A DNA stretch of 64,000 bases. It comes from Vibrio sp. MEBiC08052 (GTDB lineage: Bacteria > Pseudomonadota > Gammaproteobacteria > Enterobacterales > Vibrionaceae). Below are positions 42,744 to 51,078 of this stretch, piece after piece (positions within the stretch are counted from its first letter, which is position 1; each line of letters opens with the position of its first letter). Made by a program: the position numbers and the translations under genes. The stretch lies in NCBI RefSeq assembly GCF_001506075.1, contig NZ_KQ947475.1:3292631-3356630 (forward strand). The letters run 5' to 3'. A model generated the notes under the pieces. It searched no databases and was not told where the DNA came from. It was given only the letters and a program-made list of their open reading frames with translations.

Positions 42744-43958
42744 TTAACCGATAAGGCGTTCCCGACTCACTGCCTGTTCATTAAACGCATCTTCATTCAA
42801 GACGATAGTTTGAGCTCGCTTGAAGAAATTAAAATCCGTCGCAGTGGCACTGGTATAAGCCCCCATCATACAACCGACAATAAGGTCACCATTCTCCAAC
42901 CGAGGCAACATAATATCTTCAGCAATCACATCAATACTGTCACAAGTCGGACCGGCCAAAACACTCGGCAACAATTCACCACCTTGTTTCAAAGTCACCA
43001 ACGGATACTGTGCATCGTCGAACATTAGCCCACTGAAAGAGCCGTAGATGCCATCGTCAAGGTAGTACCACATTTGGCCTTCCCTTTCCGCCTGCCCCAT
43101 AATGGAAGCGACACTCATCACGGCCTGTGCCACGATAAAGCGTCCGGGTTCAGCCAAAACTTGTACAGTTTCCGGTAACTCGTTCAACGCTTCGTTAATA
43201 GGCTCACAAAATTGCTCAATCGGCATCACCTGTTTTGTATAACTGACAGGGAAACCTCCGCCAATATCCAGTGCACTCAGTGCAGGTAATCCGCGCGCGA
43301 CAACTTCTTCCATCACGGTCTTGCAAGTCCGGATCGCATCAACATACTTCTGTGGATGAATCGTCTGAGAACCAACATGAAAAGAGAGCCCCTTAATATG
43401 AATATTCCATTCCTGAGCCATTTCAATGATTGTCAGTGCCTGTTCAGGGGAACAACCGAATTTCTTCGATAAATCCGCAAATGCTTCCGCATTGCGAAAA
43501 CTCAAACGTACCAGTAACTCCACCTCATCTTTATAAGGTTTGAATTTTGCCAGTTCGTTCAAGTTATCCACTACAAAAACAGAACAGCCGTATGCTAACG
43601 CATCGCGAATATCTGCATCACGTTTGATCGGGTGAGTATGGATTGTACGTTCAGCCGGCACGCCTTCTTGGGCAGCCAGTTCAACTTCACCACTGGTCGC
43701 CAGATCAAAGCTTGCACCTTCGCCGAGCAGAGTTCTGACCACGACCGGATGCGGCAGCGGTTTCAGCGCAAAATGAAGCGTAACATTCGGTAAAGCGTTA
43801 TTCAGTGCGCGATATTGCTGACGAATTGTCTCGCAATCGAGCATCAGTAGTGGTGCACCGAACTGTGACACGGATGATTCAACTAAACGAACGTCATCAG
43901 CAGAAAGAGTTCGAGCAGCAAAAGATTGAAAATTTAATACTGAATGGACATGAGCCAT
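42744..43958 (-). CDS. Fold-III lysine/ornithine decarboxylase
   Basis: A 404-residue PLP enzyme of the alanine-racemase fold that makes putrescine or cadaverine. The PLP Lys lies in LHFALKPLPHP near residue 62, the glycine-rich phosphate loop is DIGGGFPVSY, the acidic PLP contact is EPGRFIVA, and the dimer active-site cysteine is in AGPTCDSIDVI. The closest recalled relative is the Vibrio vulnificus bifunctional lysine/ornithine decarboxylase. It is too short, and lacks the insert, for the biosynthetic arginine decarboxylase. The ATG at 43958 has GGAGG seven bases upstream. With SpeG at 50 kb it points to polyamine metabolism. Confidence 0.9.
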   Translation of the reverse strand: MAHVHSVLNFQSFAARTLSADDVRLVESSVSQFGAPLLMLDCETIRQQYRALNNALPNVTLHFALKPLPHPVVVRTLLGEGASFDLATSGEVELAAQEGVPAERTIHTHPIKRDADIRDALAYGCSVFVVDNLNELAKFKPYKDEVELLVRLSFRNAEAFADLSKKFGCSPEQALTIIEMAQEWNIHIKGLSFHVGSQTIHPQKYVDAIRTCKTVMEEVVARGLPALSALDIGGGFPVSYTKQVMPIEQFCEPINEALNELPETVQVLAEPGRFIVAQAVMSVASIMGQAEREGQMWYYLDDGIYGSFSGLMFDDAQYPLVTLKQGGELLPSVLAGPTCDSIDVIAEDIMLPRLENGDLIVGCMMGAYTSATATDFNFFKRAQTIVLNEDAFNEQAVSRERLIG

Positions 43959-44859
43959 CGCAAACCTCCGGGGACAAACACTTTTCATCGGACTGTTTTT
44001 ATGAAAAGTGGAGCGTCAATAAAAGCGTCAATACGCTGTCAAAGTCACTCTTGGATAGTTGCTCTATCGCCTTGCCACATAGGTGTGATGTACTCGGATT
44101 GGCTATCATCAAGAAGCAGGCTGATAGTAAGTTCATGTAGGGACAGACGCAATAAAAAATAGCCCTGCAAAAGTCAAAAATTTTTTATGGTCAAGATAGC
44201 ATTTATTAATAGTTGAGCCTTCATTATTGCGCTGACATGCATCCGGATTGAATATCTGTTTGAGTCACGGAACAGGGAGACATTATTATTCTGACAATAT
44301 CTGTCCGGCACATGGTTGCCCGGTGTGAATAGCCTGAGAGCACATATAATCAGGTCAAATAACGCAATTTCATATTTTTAAAATATTTAATATTTACCCT
44401 CAATGAAATAGACAATTTTGTCAATTTCATCCTGTTATCAAATTACTAACATTAAATTTATAGATAGAAAATACTTGTTGTAAACCATCCATAAATGACA
44501 TATTTAAAAGACGACCAAACTAATCAGCTGAATCATTAAAAAATTAAAATAAAATTATAATATTCAATTAGTTAAAATATTAAAACTAAACATAAAAATC
44601 TCAAAATTATTAATAATTAAATAAGTATTGATTTATAAATTTATCATTAAAAATCAATTCAATTACTCTATTTTTATTTCCGGCTTTACACGTTTACATA
44701 AATAAAACATAATTCAAAAAATAATAACAAAAGCATTTTAAAATAATGTTTGAAGCAGAAAACAGCATAACTTCAAACATTCTACGGTGAATGATTGATA
44801 TCCACTTAGTCGTAACAATATCGATGATTCATAAACGATGAAAAAATGGAGTTTATCAA
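43959..44859. other. Long AT-rich leader before the M35 metalloprotease
   Basis: This 900-base gap is almost free of G and C between about 44390 and 44760 and is the most AT-rich part of the window. No coding frame, tRNA or insertion sequence could be supported. A stem CTATCA/TGATAG lies near 44102-44128. Such DNA commonly binds H-NS-type silencers and often flanks acquired genes. Confidence 0.5.
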
Positions 44860-45936
44860 ATGAATAAGGCAACAAATTTATTATTGAGTGCCATCGTAGG
44901 AAGTATGTCATCTCTGGCTTATGCTCACTCTCTGGATGTCACCGTTACCCCTTTAAACCAGTCTTATGGTGAAGGCAGTGATGTCAAAGTCGAACTGAGC
45001 ATTACGAATAATGGTCAGGAGGCTGTCGATGTGCTCGATTGGTATCTCATCAATCACAACAAACTGCAGAAGAATGCTTTCACCGTGACAGTGGATGGAG
45101 AAACCGTCGCATATACGGGTCCGATTATCAAACGGCCAGCGCCAACGGCTAAAGATTATATGACTCTGCCTGCCGGCCAGACCATTACTCAAACAATCGA
45201 CCTGTCTGCCTTCTATGACATGACTCGAGAAGGGACATACAACGTTCAGTTTAATGTCACCGCAATGGATTTAATTAAATCTGAAGAAAAATCAACAATT
45301 CAAGCCGAAGATGAAGTCCAGACACTCAGCTCAAATGGTGTGAGTTTCTGGGTTGAGGGCGTGCACCCAAAGGTCGCAACCATCAATGAATCGGTACTCG
45401 ATGTTGCTGAAATGGCAGGTGGAATCAGCTATGTCGGTAACTGCTCAAATAGCCAGAAAAGTCAAATCAGTTCAGCCGTTAGCGCGGCACGGAGCATGTC
45501 CGGTTCAGCTTACAACTACTACAGAGCAGGTTCAGTAACCTCTCGCTATACCACTTGGTTCGGCTCATACTCAAGCGGTCGTTACAGCACCGTCAAAGGA
45601 CATTTCCAGAAAATATCCGATGCACTGCAAAACAAGACCGTCACCGCAGATTGTTACTGTGAGGGCAGCCTTTCCAATGCATATGCTTACGTTTATCCGA
45701 ATCAACCCTATCGTATCCACTTATGCAACGCCTTCTGGTCTGCTCCCACCACAGGAACGGACTCAAAAGCCGGAACACTGATTCATGAAATGAGTCATTT
45801 CACAGTTAATGGCGGTACGGATGATATTGCTTACGGACAGTATAATGCACGTCGTCTGGCACAATCATCACCGAATCAGGCAGTCAACAACGCAGATTCT
45901 CATGAATACTTCGCAGAGAATAATCCTTCTTTATAA
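44860..45936 (+). CDS. Secreted M35-family (deuterolysin/aspzincin) metalloprotease
   Basis: A 358-residue exported zinc protease. The signal peptide covers about residues 1-22 (SSLAYA then HSLDVT), an N-terminal beta domain follows, and the catalytic domain has CSNSQKSQISSAVSAA at its start. The zinc motif is HEMSH with a downstream GTDDIAYG, i.e. HExxH plus GTxDxxYG, the aspzincin hallmark. Six-plus cysteines suggest disulfides. The nearest recalled bacterial relative is the Aeromonas salmonicida exoprotease AsaP1, a toxin; a virulence or scavenging role here is inference. GGAG precedes the ATG. It is single, with its own strong terminator. Confidence 0.92.
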   Translation: MNKATNLLLSAIVGSMSSLAYAHSLDVTVTPLNQSYGEGSDVKVELSITNNGQEAVDVLDWYLINHNKLQKNAFTVTVDGETVAYTGPIIKRPAPTAKDYMTLPAGQTITQTIDLSAFYDMTREGTYNVQFNVTAMDLIKSEEKSTIQAEDEVQTLSSNGVSFWVEGVHPKVATINESVLDVAEMAGGISYVGNCSNSQKSQISSAVSAARSMSGSAYNYYRAGSVTSRYTTWFGSYSSGRYSTVKGHFQKISDALQNKTVTADCYCEGSLSNAYAYVYPNQPYRIHLCNAFWSAPTTGTDSKAGTLIHEMSHFTVNGGTDDIAYGQYNARRLAQSSPNQAVNNADSHEYFAENNPSL

Positions 45937-45957
45937 GGCATAAGGCGTTTCTGTACG

Positions 45958-45990
45958 AACCGAAAGCACCACGAGCCGGTGCTTTCGGTT
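45958..45990 (+). terminator. Terminator of the metalloprotease gene
   Basis: AACCGAAAGCACC (45958-45970) pairs with GGTGCTTTCGGTT (45978-45990), a 13-base-pair stem 21 bases past the stop. Confidence 0.75.
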
Positions 45991-46068
45991 AATTCCCCAG
46001 GCCCTGAATACGAATGGCTCAACCACCATATCAATCCCTGTTTCTCCTCTTTACCGCTTGAATGAGTT

Positions 46069-46290
46069 TTAGGATGACCTCTTCAATGGCTTCACGAGAC
46101 GATCCAATCCTTCAACTTTCAACGTCAGACAGAGTTGCATTAATTCCCCGAGTTCTCCCTGAGGAAATTCACCCTTATTCTGAAACCACAATAAGTACTC
46201 TTCCGGTAAATCAATTAACACGCGTCCGGCATAACGGCCAAACGGCATTTTTATCGTTGCCAGTTTTAGCAAACTCTCTTTTTGTAGCAT
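46069..46290 (-). CDS. DUF3820 family protein
   Basis: A 73-residue protein matching DUF3820: MPFGRYAGRVLIDLPEEYLL, WFQNKGEFPQGELGELMQL, then a C-terminal EGLDRLVKPL. The family was named a putative quorum-sensing-regulated virulence factor, but its activity is unknown. The signature MPFGKY/GRY..G..L.dLP resembles nucleic-acid-associated zinc-less domains. No clear ribosome site precedes the ATG at 46290; an ATG at 46248 (before PFGRY) is a weaker alternative. It lies 69 bases before the GH4 gene stop on the same strand, with no sign of a shared operon. Confidence 0.8.
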   Translation of the reverse strand: MLQKESLLKLATIKMPFGRYAGRVLIDLPEEYLLWFQNKGEFPQGELGELMQLCLTLKVEGLDRLVKPLKRSS

Positions 46291-46359
46291 AGCGGGGGCT
46301 TTCTTGTTCTGTTGAAGTTATGTGTATTCTAATCGATTCGACGTCTCCTTTGCTCTTCA

Positions 46360-47712
46360 TTATTCACATGAGCGATTGAGAGCCGAATCCTGTTCAAACA
46401 TCCAACGAAACTGAGGCATATAATCTAAGTTCTCTTTCACTGTTTCTTGCAGGGCTTCGTCTAAGATTGTGCCGGTATTCACGATAGGATTTAATATTAA
46501 TCCTCGTTTCGCTGCGACTAAATCACCTTTCACCGCAGCTTCGACCGTGAGTGTTTCAAACGCTTTCATCAGTTGAATCAGACGTAATGTGTCATCCGGG
46601 AATGGTTCGACGTTAAGTGGTAGCGGACCACTTTTGGTAATGAGTGAGCTCACTTCTACAGCACAATCATCCGGTAAGCCACTAATTGCACCATTATTGC
46701 GTGTATTAACATGCATCACGGTACGCTTGTCGTTATAAATTGAAGCCATCAACTCACATGCTGCTTCTGAATAGTATTGACCGCCACGTTTTTCCAATTC
46801 TTTGGGCTTTTCGGCTAGATCCGGATTTTTATAAATATCAAATAAACGTTTTTCCATTGCTTTTACAACTTCACCACGAGTCCCCTCACCATCAGCCTCT
46901 TTTTGTTCTTGTTTCATGATATCGTCACTGATGTAGTAATAACGCAAATAAGCACAGGGGATCATCCCCATATCTTTTAATAGATCTTTCGGCCAAGCAA
47001 ACGGTGGGAGGTTTGACGGCACCAATGGATCATGACCATTTAATATTTCATCCATCACTAAATTTAATTTGTCCGTCCCTTGATGTAATATTTTGCGCGC
47101 CCAAATCATATGGTTGAGACCCGCAACTTGCACAATAAACTCACCTTCATCGGCACCGATCATTTGTGCGATACCTTTTTCCATAATGACAGGGACGTTA
47201 CATAAACCAACGGCTTTAATCTTGGTATGTTTCAATATGGCCTCTGTTACCATGCCCGAAGGATTCGTAAAATTCAGCAACCATGCATCCGGACAAAGTT
47301 CTTCCATGTCTTTACAGATTTCTAAAGTAATTGGAATTGTCCGACATGCATTTGCAAAGCCACCAAGACCATTTGTCTCTTGCCCAATCATGCCATATTT
47401 TAAAGAAATGCGTTCGTCACGAATTCGCCCCTCAAGACAACCGGCTCTAAATTGTGAACAAACAAAATCTGCATTTTCTAATGCAAGACGACGATCAAGT
47501 GTGACTTTAACGTCGATGTTGAATCCTTGCTTTTTGATCATGCGTTGAGCCAGTTCAGAAATAATTGCAACTTTTTCTTTTCCTGCTTCGATATCAACTA
47601 GCCAGAGTTCAGCAACCGGCAGTTCATGATAGCGGTTAATCAGACCTTCAATTAACTCCGGTGTATAACTTGAGCCGCCACCGATCACGACAACTTTTAA
47701 TTTCTTACTCAT
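46360..47712 (-). CDS. GH4 6-phospho-beta-glucosidase (or 6-phospho-glycosidase)
   Basis: A 450-residue NAD- and Mn-dependent glycosidase of family GH4. The NAD loop is VVVIGGGSSYTPELIEGL at the N-terminus. NFTNPSGMVTEAIL, AVGLCNVPV (metal Cys) and GLNHMIWARK (metal His) give the metal and catalytic region. Subfamily marks (SSYTPELIEG, VGLCNVP) favour 6-phospho-beta-glucosidase (CelF/LicH-like) over the alpha enzymes. The substrate would be a PTS-imported disaccharide phosphate; no PTS gene is in the window. GAGAG lies nine bases before the ATG. It is divergent from a LysR gene that probably controls it. Confidence 0.9.
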   Translation of the reverse strand: MSKKLKVVVIGGGSSYTPELIEGLINRYHELPVAELWLVDIEAGKEKVAIISELAQRMIKKQGFNIDVKVTLDRRLALENADFVCSQFRAGCLEGRIRDERISLKYGMIGQETNGLGGFANACRTIPITLEICKDMEELCPDAWLLNFTNPSGMVTEAILKHTKIKAVGLCNVPVIMEKGIAQMIGADEGEFIVQVAGLNHMIWARKILHQGTDKLNLVMDEILNGHDPLVPSNLPPFAWPKDLLKDMGMIPCAYLRYYYISDDIMKQEQKEADGEGTRGEVVKAMEKRLFDIYKNPDLAEKPKELEKRGGQYYSEAACELMASIYNDKRTVMHVNTRNNGAISGLPDDCAVEVSSLITKSGPLPLNVEPFPDDTLRLIQLMKAFETLTVEAAVKGDLVAAKRGLILNPIVNTGTILDEALQETVKENLDYMPQFRWMFEQDSALNRSCE

Positions 47713-47832
47713 TTTGCAATACTCTCTCGTGTGTCCTTCTTGTGTTCATTGCACCTGACAAACCCAACAGCGACAAACGAAATCGTGATATTCATGAATT
47801 AATATCTCTAATGCATAGGATGTTTCATACAC

Positions 47833-48777
47833 ATGGCAGATAAGCAAAATATCTTAGCAAACCTTTATACTTTCAGCATTGTAGCAAAATTTTTAAGTTT
47901 CACATTAGCGGCTGAAGAATTGTGCCTGACTCAGGGAGCGGTCAGCCAAAGGATTAAAAAGCTTGAAGCAGATCTCGGTTTCACACTTTTTGTTCGTCTG
48001 ACAAGAAAACTTGAACTGACAAAAGACGGTCACAGGATGCTCAGAACGCTAACCCAATCCCTGTCAAATATCTTCACTGAAGTTGACGATATTCGCTTCA
48101 ATGAATTAAGAGGAGAATTATATATCGGGATCGCACCAACATTTGCCCATTTGTGGCTAGTCCCTAAAATGGCTGAGTTTCAACGTTTGTATCCTCACCT
48201 AGACGTAAAAATGCGAGTCAAGGCAAGTAAACTGGACTTTCATAATCAACCGGTTGATATCGCGATTTACTATGGTAATGAAACACATCCCGATTTTTAT
48301 CACATCCGGCTATTTGATGAATACTTGGTTCCTGTGTGTACGCCAGAATATGCACAACGCTTCAATTTATATGAAAGTGAATTGCGTCTAAAAGAAGCCA
48401 CTTTTCTGCATTGTACCGAGTCATTAGAATTTTTATCGCCATTGAGTGAATGGCAGCATTGGTTAAATACTACGGGTAGAAGCACTACTCTTTTAAAACA
48501 TAAATATGTGTTTAATCATGAAGAACTAACGATGGTTGCAGCTCAAAACTCAATGGGAATCGCCTTAGGTCGCTACCACACGATTCAATCGTATCTCGAA
48601 AGTGGTGCATTAGTTTCACTCTTTGAACGGGTCCCCTCTGGATACGGCTATGATTTAATTTGCCCTAAAGGCCATGAAACGCGACCAAAATTACAGGCAT
48701 TTTTAAATTGGATAGGAAAATATATTGAGTGTTATAGTACCGATAACAATGAATATATTATTCCTCAACAAAAATAA
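47833..48777 (+). CDS. LysR-family regulator, DsdC/GcvA type
   Basis: A 314-residue LysR protein. The HTH is FTLAAEELCLTQGAVSQRIK, with the linker helix KLEADLGFTLFVRLTRKLEL. The effector domain ends LQAFLNWIGKYI. Its closest recalled match is DsdC, the D-serine regulator, in the GcvA subgroup. Because it diverges from the GH4 gene over a 120-base gap, its natural target is that gene, with the sugar phosphate as possible inducer. AGGA lies before the ATG. Confidence 0.92.
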   Translation: MADKQNILANLYTFSIVAKFLSFTLAAEELCLTQGAVSQRIKKLEADLGFTLFVRLTRKLELTKDGHRMLRTLTQSLSNIFTEVDDIRFNELRGELYIGIAPTFAHLWLVPKMAEFQRLYPHLDVKMRVKASKLDFHNQPVDIAIYYGNETHPDFYHIRLFDEYLVPVCTPEYAQRFNLYESELRLKEATFLHCTESLEFLSPLSEWQHWLNTTGRSTTLLKHKYVFNHEELTMVAAQNSMGIALGRYHTIQSYLESGALVSLFERVPSGYGYDLICPKGHETRPKLQAFLNWIGKYIECYSTDNNEYIIPQQK

Positions 48778-48892
48778 TATAGCGCAACTAGTTTAACATC
48801 GACCATATATCGATCCATCATCCCACAATCCAATAATAAACATCAGTGAACACTCTATTCTTTGATGAATGATTTTTATTAATCAAGTTTTA

Positions 48893-49166
48893 CATTTACT
48901 TTTTCCCGAATATCTTAATGAAATGAATCGTACTACTCACCATTACATTGCCATCAAGATAAATAATCGCTGGCACATAATAGTGAGAACTATCATTCAA
49001 CGGATCTTTGAAGCTGATTCGCTGAGTGTCAAATGGCTTTACCTGAAGTATATAGTCAAAGTAAAACTGCATCGAATTCAAGATCTGTTTCCATAATTGA
49101 TACCGAATTCACTTGATCTTCTTGACTTTCATATTTTTGAGAATAAGTTTCTTTAACATTGCCCAT
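48893..49166 (-). pseudogene. Possible decayed gene fragment
   Basis: Two minus-strand frames run in order. From 49166 the frame MGNVKETYSQKYESQEDQVN runs to LEFDAVLL and a stop; in another frame, MQFYFDYILQVKPFDTQRIS (from 49072) continues to FIKIFGKK at 48896. A single frameshift near 49065 would join them into about 90 residues. Composition of the second half is protein-like, but neither part has a ribosome site or a recognised family. The rest of the 483-base gap is empty. Confidence 0.25.
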
Positions 49167-49260
49167 GTTAAATATTTGTTATGATGAATTTGCAAAAGCA
49201 TGGTGCGTTTTCGAACCATTTCAAGGTATGGTTGTATTCACAATTGATGAGGACGTCGAT

Positions 49261-49746
49261 ATGACAAATAAAAAAAGAGAGCTCACACTGCGTTTTCTGG
49301 CTGAGCCCAGCGATGTAAATTTCGGCGGTAAAGTTCACGGTGGTGCCGTGATGAAATGGATCGACTTAGCCGCCTATGCCTGCTCTGCGGCTTGGAGTGG
49401 AAAATACTGCATTACAGCCTATGCCGGCGGTATTCGGTTTGTCGCCCCAATTTTGGTCGGTCATCTCGTCGAAGTGACCGCCAAAATCGTCTATACAGGG
49501 CGAACCTCAATGCATGTCGCGATCGACGTTCAGGCGAGTGACCCTAAATTGCAAGAAAATCGGCTGACCACACACTGTATTGTGATCATGGTTGCTGTCG
49601 ATGAACATGGCAAACCAAGCGCTGTACCGGAGTGGGTACCATCCACACCTGAAGATATTGCGCTCAGACAATCAGCTATTCGTTTGATGAATATGCGCCA
49701 AGAAATCGGTGAAGAAATGGAAGCCCATGTTCAGTACCTGAAATAA
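49261..49746 (+). CDS. Hotdog-fold acyl-CoA thioesterase (YciA/BACH-like)
   Basis: A 161-residue cytoplasmic thioesterase of the acyl-CoA hydrolase group. The opening is LTLRFLAEPSDVNFGGKVHG and then GAVMKWIDLAAYACSAAW, where Asp of the catalytic helix and the NFGGKVHGG turn are diagnostic. It lacks a cyclic-nucleotide or START domain. GAGGA sits seven bases before the ATG at 49261, and this start matches the family; the longer frame to 49159 has no ribosome site. It stands alone, followed by a hairpin. Confidence 0.9.
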   Translation: MTNKKRELTLRFLAEPSDVNFGGKVHGGAVMKWIDLAAYACSAAWSGKYCITAYAGGIRFVAPILVGHLVEVTAKIVYTGRTSMHVAIDVQASDPKLQENRLTTHCIVIMVAVDEHGKPSAVPEWVPSTPEDIALRQSAIRLMNMRQEIGEEMEAHVQYLK

Positions 49747-49758
49747 CGCGAAATCATC

Positions 49759-49783
49759 ACAGGCCAAAGATATATTGGCCTGT
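49759..49783 (+). terminator. Stem-loop after the thioesterase gene
   Basis: ACAGGCCAA (49759-49767) pairs with TTGGCCTGT (49775-49783), 12 bases past the stop. Confidence 0.6.
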
Positions 49784-49860
49784 CTCCTGCCTGTCATCGC
49801 CAAAGCCCATTCCCTTCACTCATCTCCATCGCCTTTTCGCATGTTATCTTTCTGGTGTCT

Positions 49861-49949
49861 GGTGTCTGTCCTCTCAACATACTCAAGTGTCTGTCCTTAC
49901 AACGCTCTTTTCCACCGGTTACAAGCTATCTGGTGCCTGTCCTTGCAAC
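49861..49949. repeat. Three degenerate copies of GGTGTCTGTCCTNNCAAC
   Basis: Copies lie at 49861-49878 (GGTGTCTGTCCTCTCAAC), 49886-49903 (AGTGTCTGTCCTTACAAC) and 49932-49949 (GGTGCCTGTCCTTGCAAC). They are direct repeats with spacings of 25 and 46 bases, in the gap before speG. A partial copy starts at 49854. Short GTGTCTGTCC sequences are scattered near genes in vibrios in my recollection, but I cannot name the family. Confidence 0.6.
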
Positions 49950-50034
49950 GTGCTATGTTATGCGAGACATCTGATTTACATCGGCAGATGGTGCCATGAA
50001 AAACCTTAACGTAAGATTAACTTCGGATCATCCC

Positions 50035-50577
50035 ATGAAAAGTGAACTTTACCTGCGGGCATTAGAACGTCAGGATCTACGTTTTATTCACAATCTTAAT
50101 AATAATAGAAATATCATGTCGTACTGGTTTGAAGAACCATATGAATCTTTTGATGAGCTTGAGGAGTTATATAACAAACATATTCACGACAATGCAGAAA
50201 GACGCTTTGTTGTAGAAAATGAAAATAAACAGCTGATTGGTCTCGTTGAGTTAATTGAGATCAACTACATTCACAGAAGTGCCGAGTTTCAGATTATTAT
50301 CACCCCTGAATATCAGGGAAGAGGCTATGCCTTAGATCTCATCAACAAAGCATTAGATTATTCATTTACGATTCTCAATCTGCACAAGATTTATCTGCAC
50401 GTTGCTATCGACAATGAAGTAGCGCTCTATTTGTATCGTAAAGCCGGTTTTGTTGAAGAAGGGCATCTGATTGAGGAGTTCTTTATTAATGGGCGCTATC
50501 AGGATGTCAAACGCATGTATATTTTGCAACATGACTATTTAAAAAAGACCAAAGCACTCTCAGATGAATCAAAATAA
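50035..50577 (+). CDS. speG: Spermidine N1-acetyltransferase
   Basis: A 180-residue GNAT acetyltransferase that acetylates spermidine and spermine and controls polyamine level. It is very similar to Vibrio cholerae SpeG through MSYWFEEPYESFDELEELYN, AERRFVVENENKQ, NYIHRSAEFQIII and YSFTILNLHKIYLHVAID. The acetyl-CoA P-loop is YQGRGYALDLINKAL. The allosteric polyamine-site residues of the EEPYESFDELEEL stretch are present. The ATG at 50035 matches the known start; an in-frame ATG at 49996 would add 13 residues. The GGTGTCTGTCC repeats lie in its leader. Confidence 0.95.
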   Translation: MKSELYLRALERQDLRFIHNLNNNRNIMSYWFEEPYESFDELEELYNKHIHDNAERRFVVENENKQLIGLVELIEINYIHRSAEFQIIITPEYQGRGYALDLINKALDYSFTILNLHKIYLHVAIDNEVALYLYRKAGFVEEGHLIEEFFINGRYQDVKRMYILQHDYLKKTKALSDESK

Positions 50578-50601
50578 GAAATAAACCGACCAATGCGGTG
50601 A

Positions 50602-50712
50602 AAACGCCATATGTTTAGAATTGTGTCCGAGTAGCATATGCCAAGCGAAAAAATGGACGAATTTCAAGATGTATGGCGTTTAGTGACCGAGGATTAAGAG
50701 AACGAAAACGCC
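50602..50712. repeat. Imperfect 80-base palindrome with a third competing arm
   Basis: AAACGCCATA (50602-50611) pairs with TATGGCGTTT (50672-50681), and TGTCC/GGAC segments inside extend the pairing. A third arm AAACGCC at 50706-50712 could pair with the same GGCGTTT. It fills the gap between convergent speG and ppiC. It has no attC core site (GTTRRRY) and no open frame, so it could be a MITE-like relic or a double terminator. Confidence 0.5.
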
Positions 50713-50715
50713 TAC

Positions 50716-50994
50716 TCACGTCCGATACAACACTTTGATCACATGCCAACCAAATTTGGTTTTGACAATCTGAGGTTTGAGTACCTCCCCACGGAAACAA
50801 GCTTTGTCAAACGCAGGCACCATTTGCCCCTGACGAAACTCCCCCAGATCACCGCCTTTCTTGCCGGAAGGACACAAAGAATATTTTCGGGCAAGTGTTT
50901 GAAATTTAGCACCCTTCTTAATCTGCTGTAGAATATCCTCAGCCTGATTCTGATGTTTTACCAAAATATGCAACGCTGCTGCTGTTCTTGCCAT
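50716..50994 (-). CDS. ppiC: Parvulin-type peptidyl-prolyl isomerase PpiC
   Basis: A 92-residue cytoplasmic single-domain parvulin that speeds cis-trans isomerisation at proline. It starts [20 protein letters not shown] and includes [40 protein letters not shown], which match E. coli PpiC closely. The His of HILV and the conserved Cys of SLCPSG belong to the active site. AGGCG precedes the ATG at 50994 with acceptable spacing. The gene converges on speG. No signal peptide or membrane anchor is present. Confidence 0.95.
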   Translation of the reverse strand: MARTAAALHILVKHQNQAEDILQQIKKGAKFQTLARKYSLCPSGKKGGDLGEFRQGQMVPAFDKACFRGEVLKPQIVKTKFGWHVIKVLYRT

Positions 50995-51078
50995 TGAAAA
51001 TCGCCTCCCCATTTAAAGGACGCGAAGTTTAGCGAACTTCATCAATGAAGTCATCATCAATCCTTAGCACGACTGTCC

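Noticed and set aside
50602-50681. Integron attC site
   Set aside because: Arms look like a vibrio attC outer pair, but no GTTRRRY core or integrase is present.
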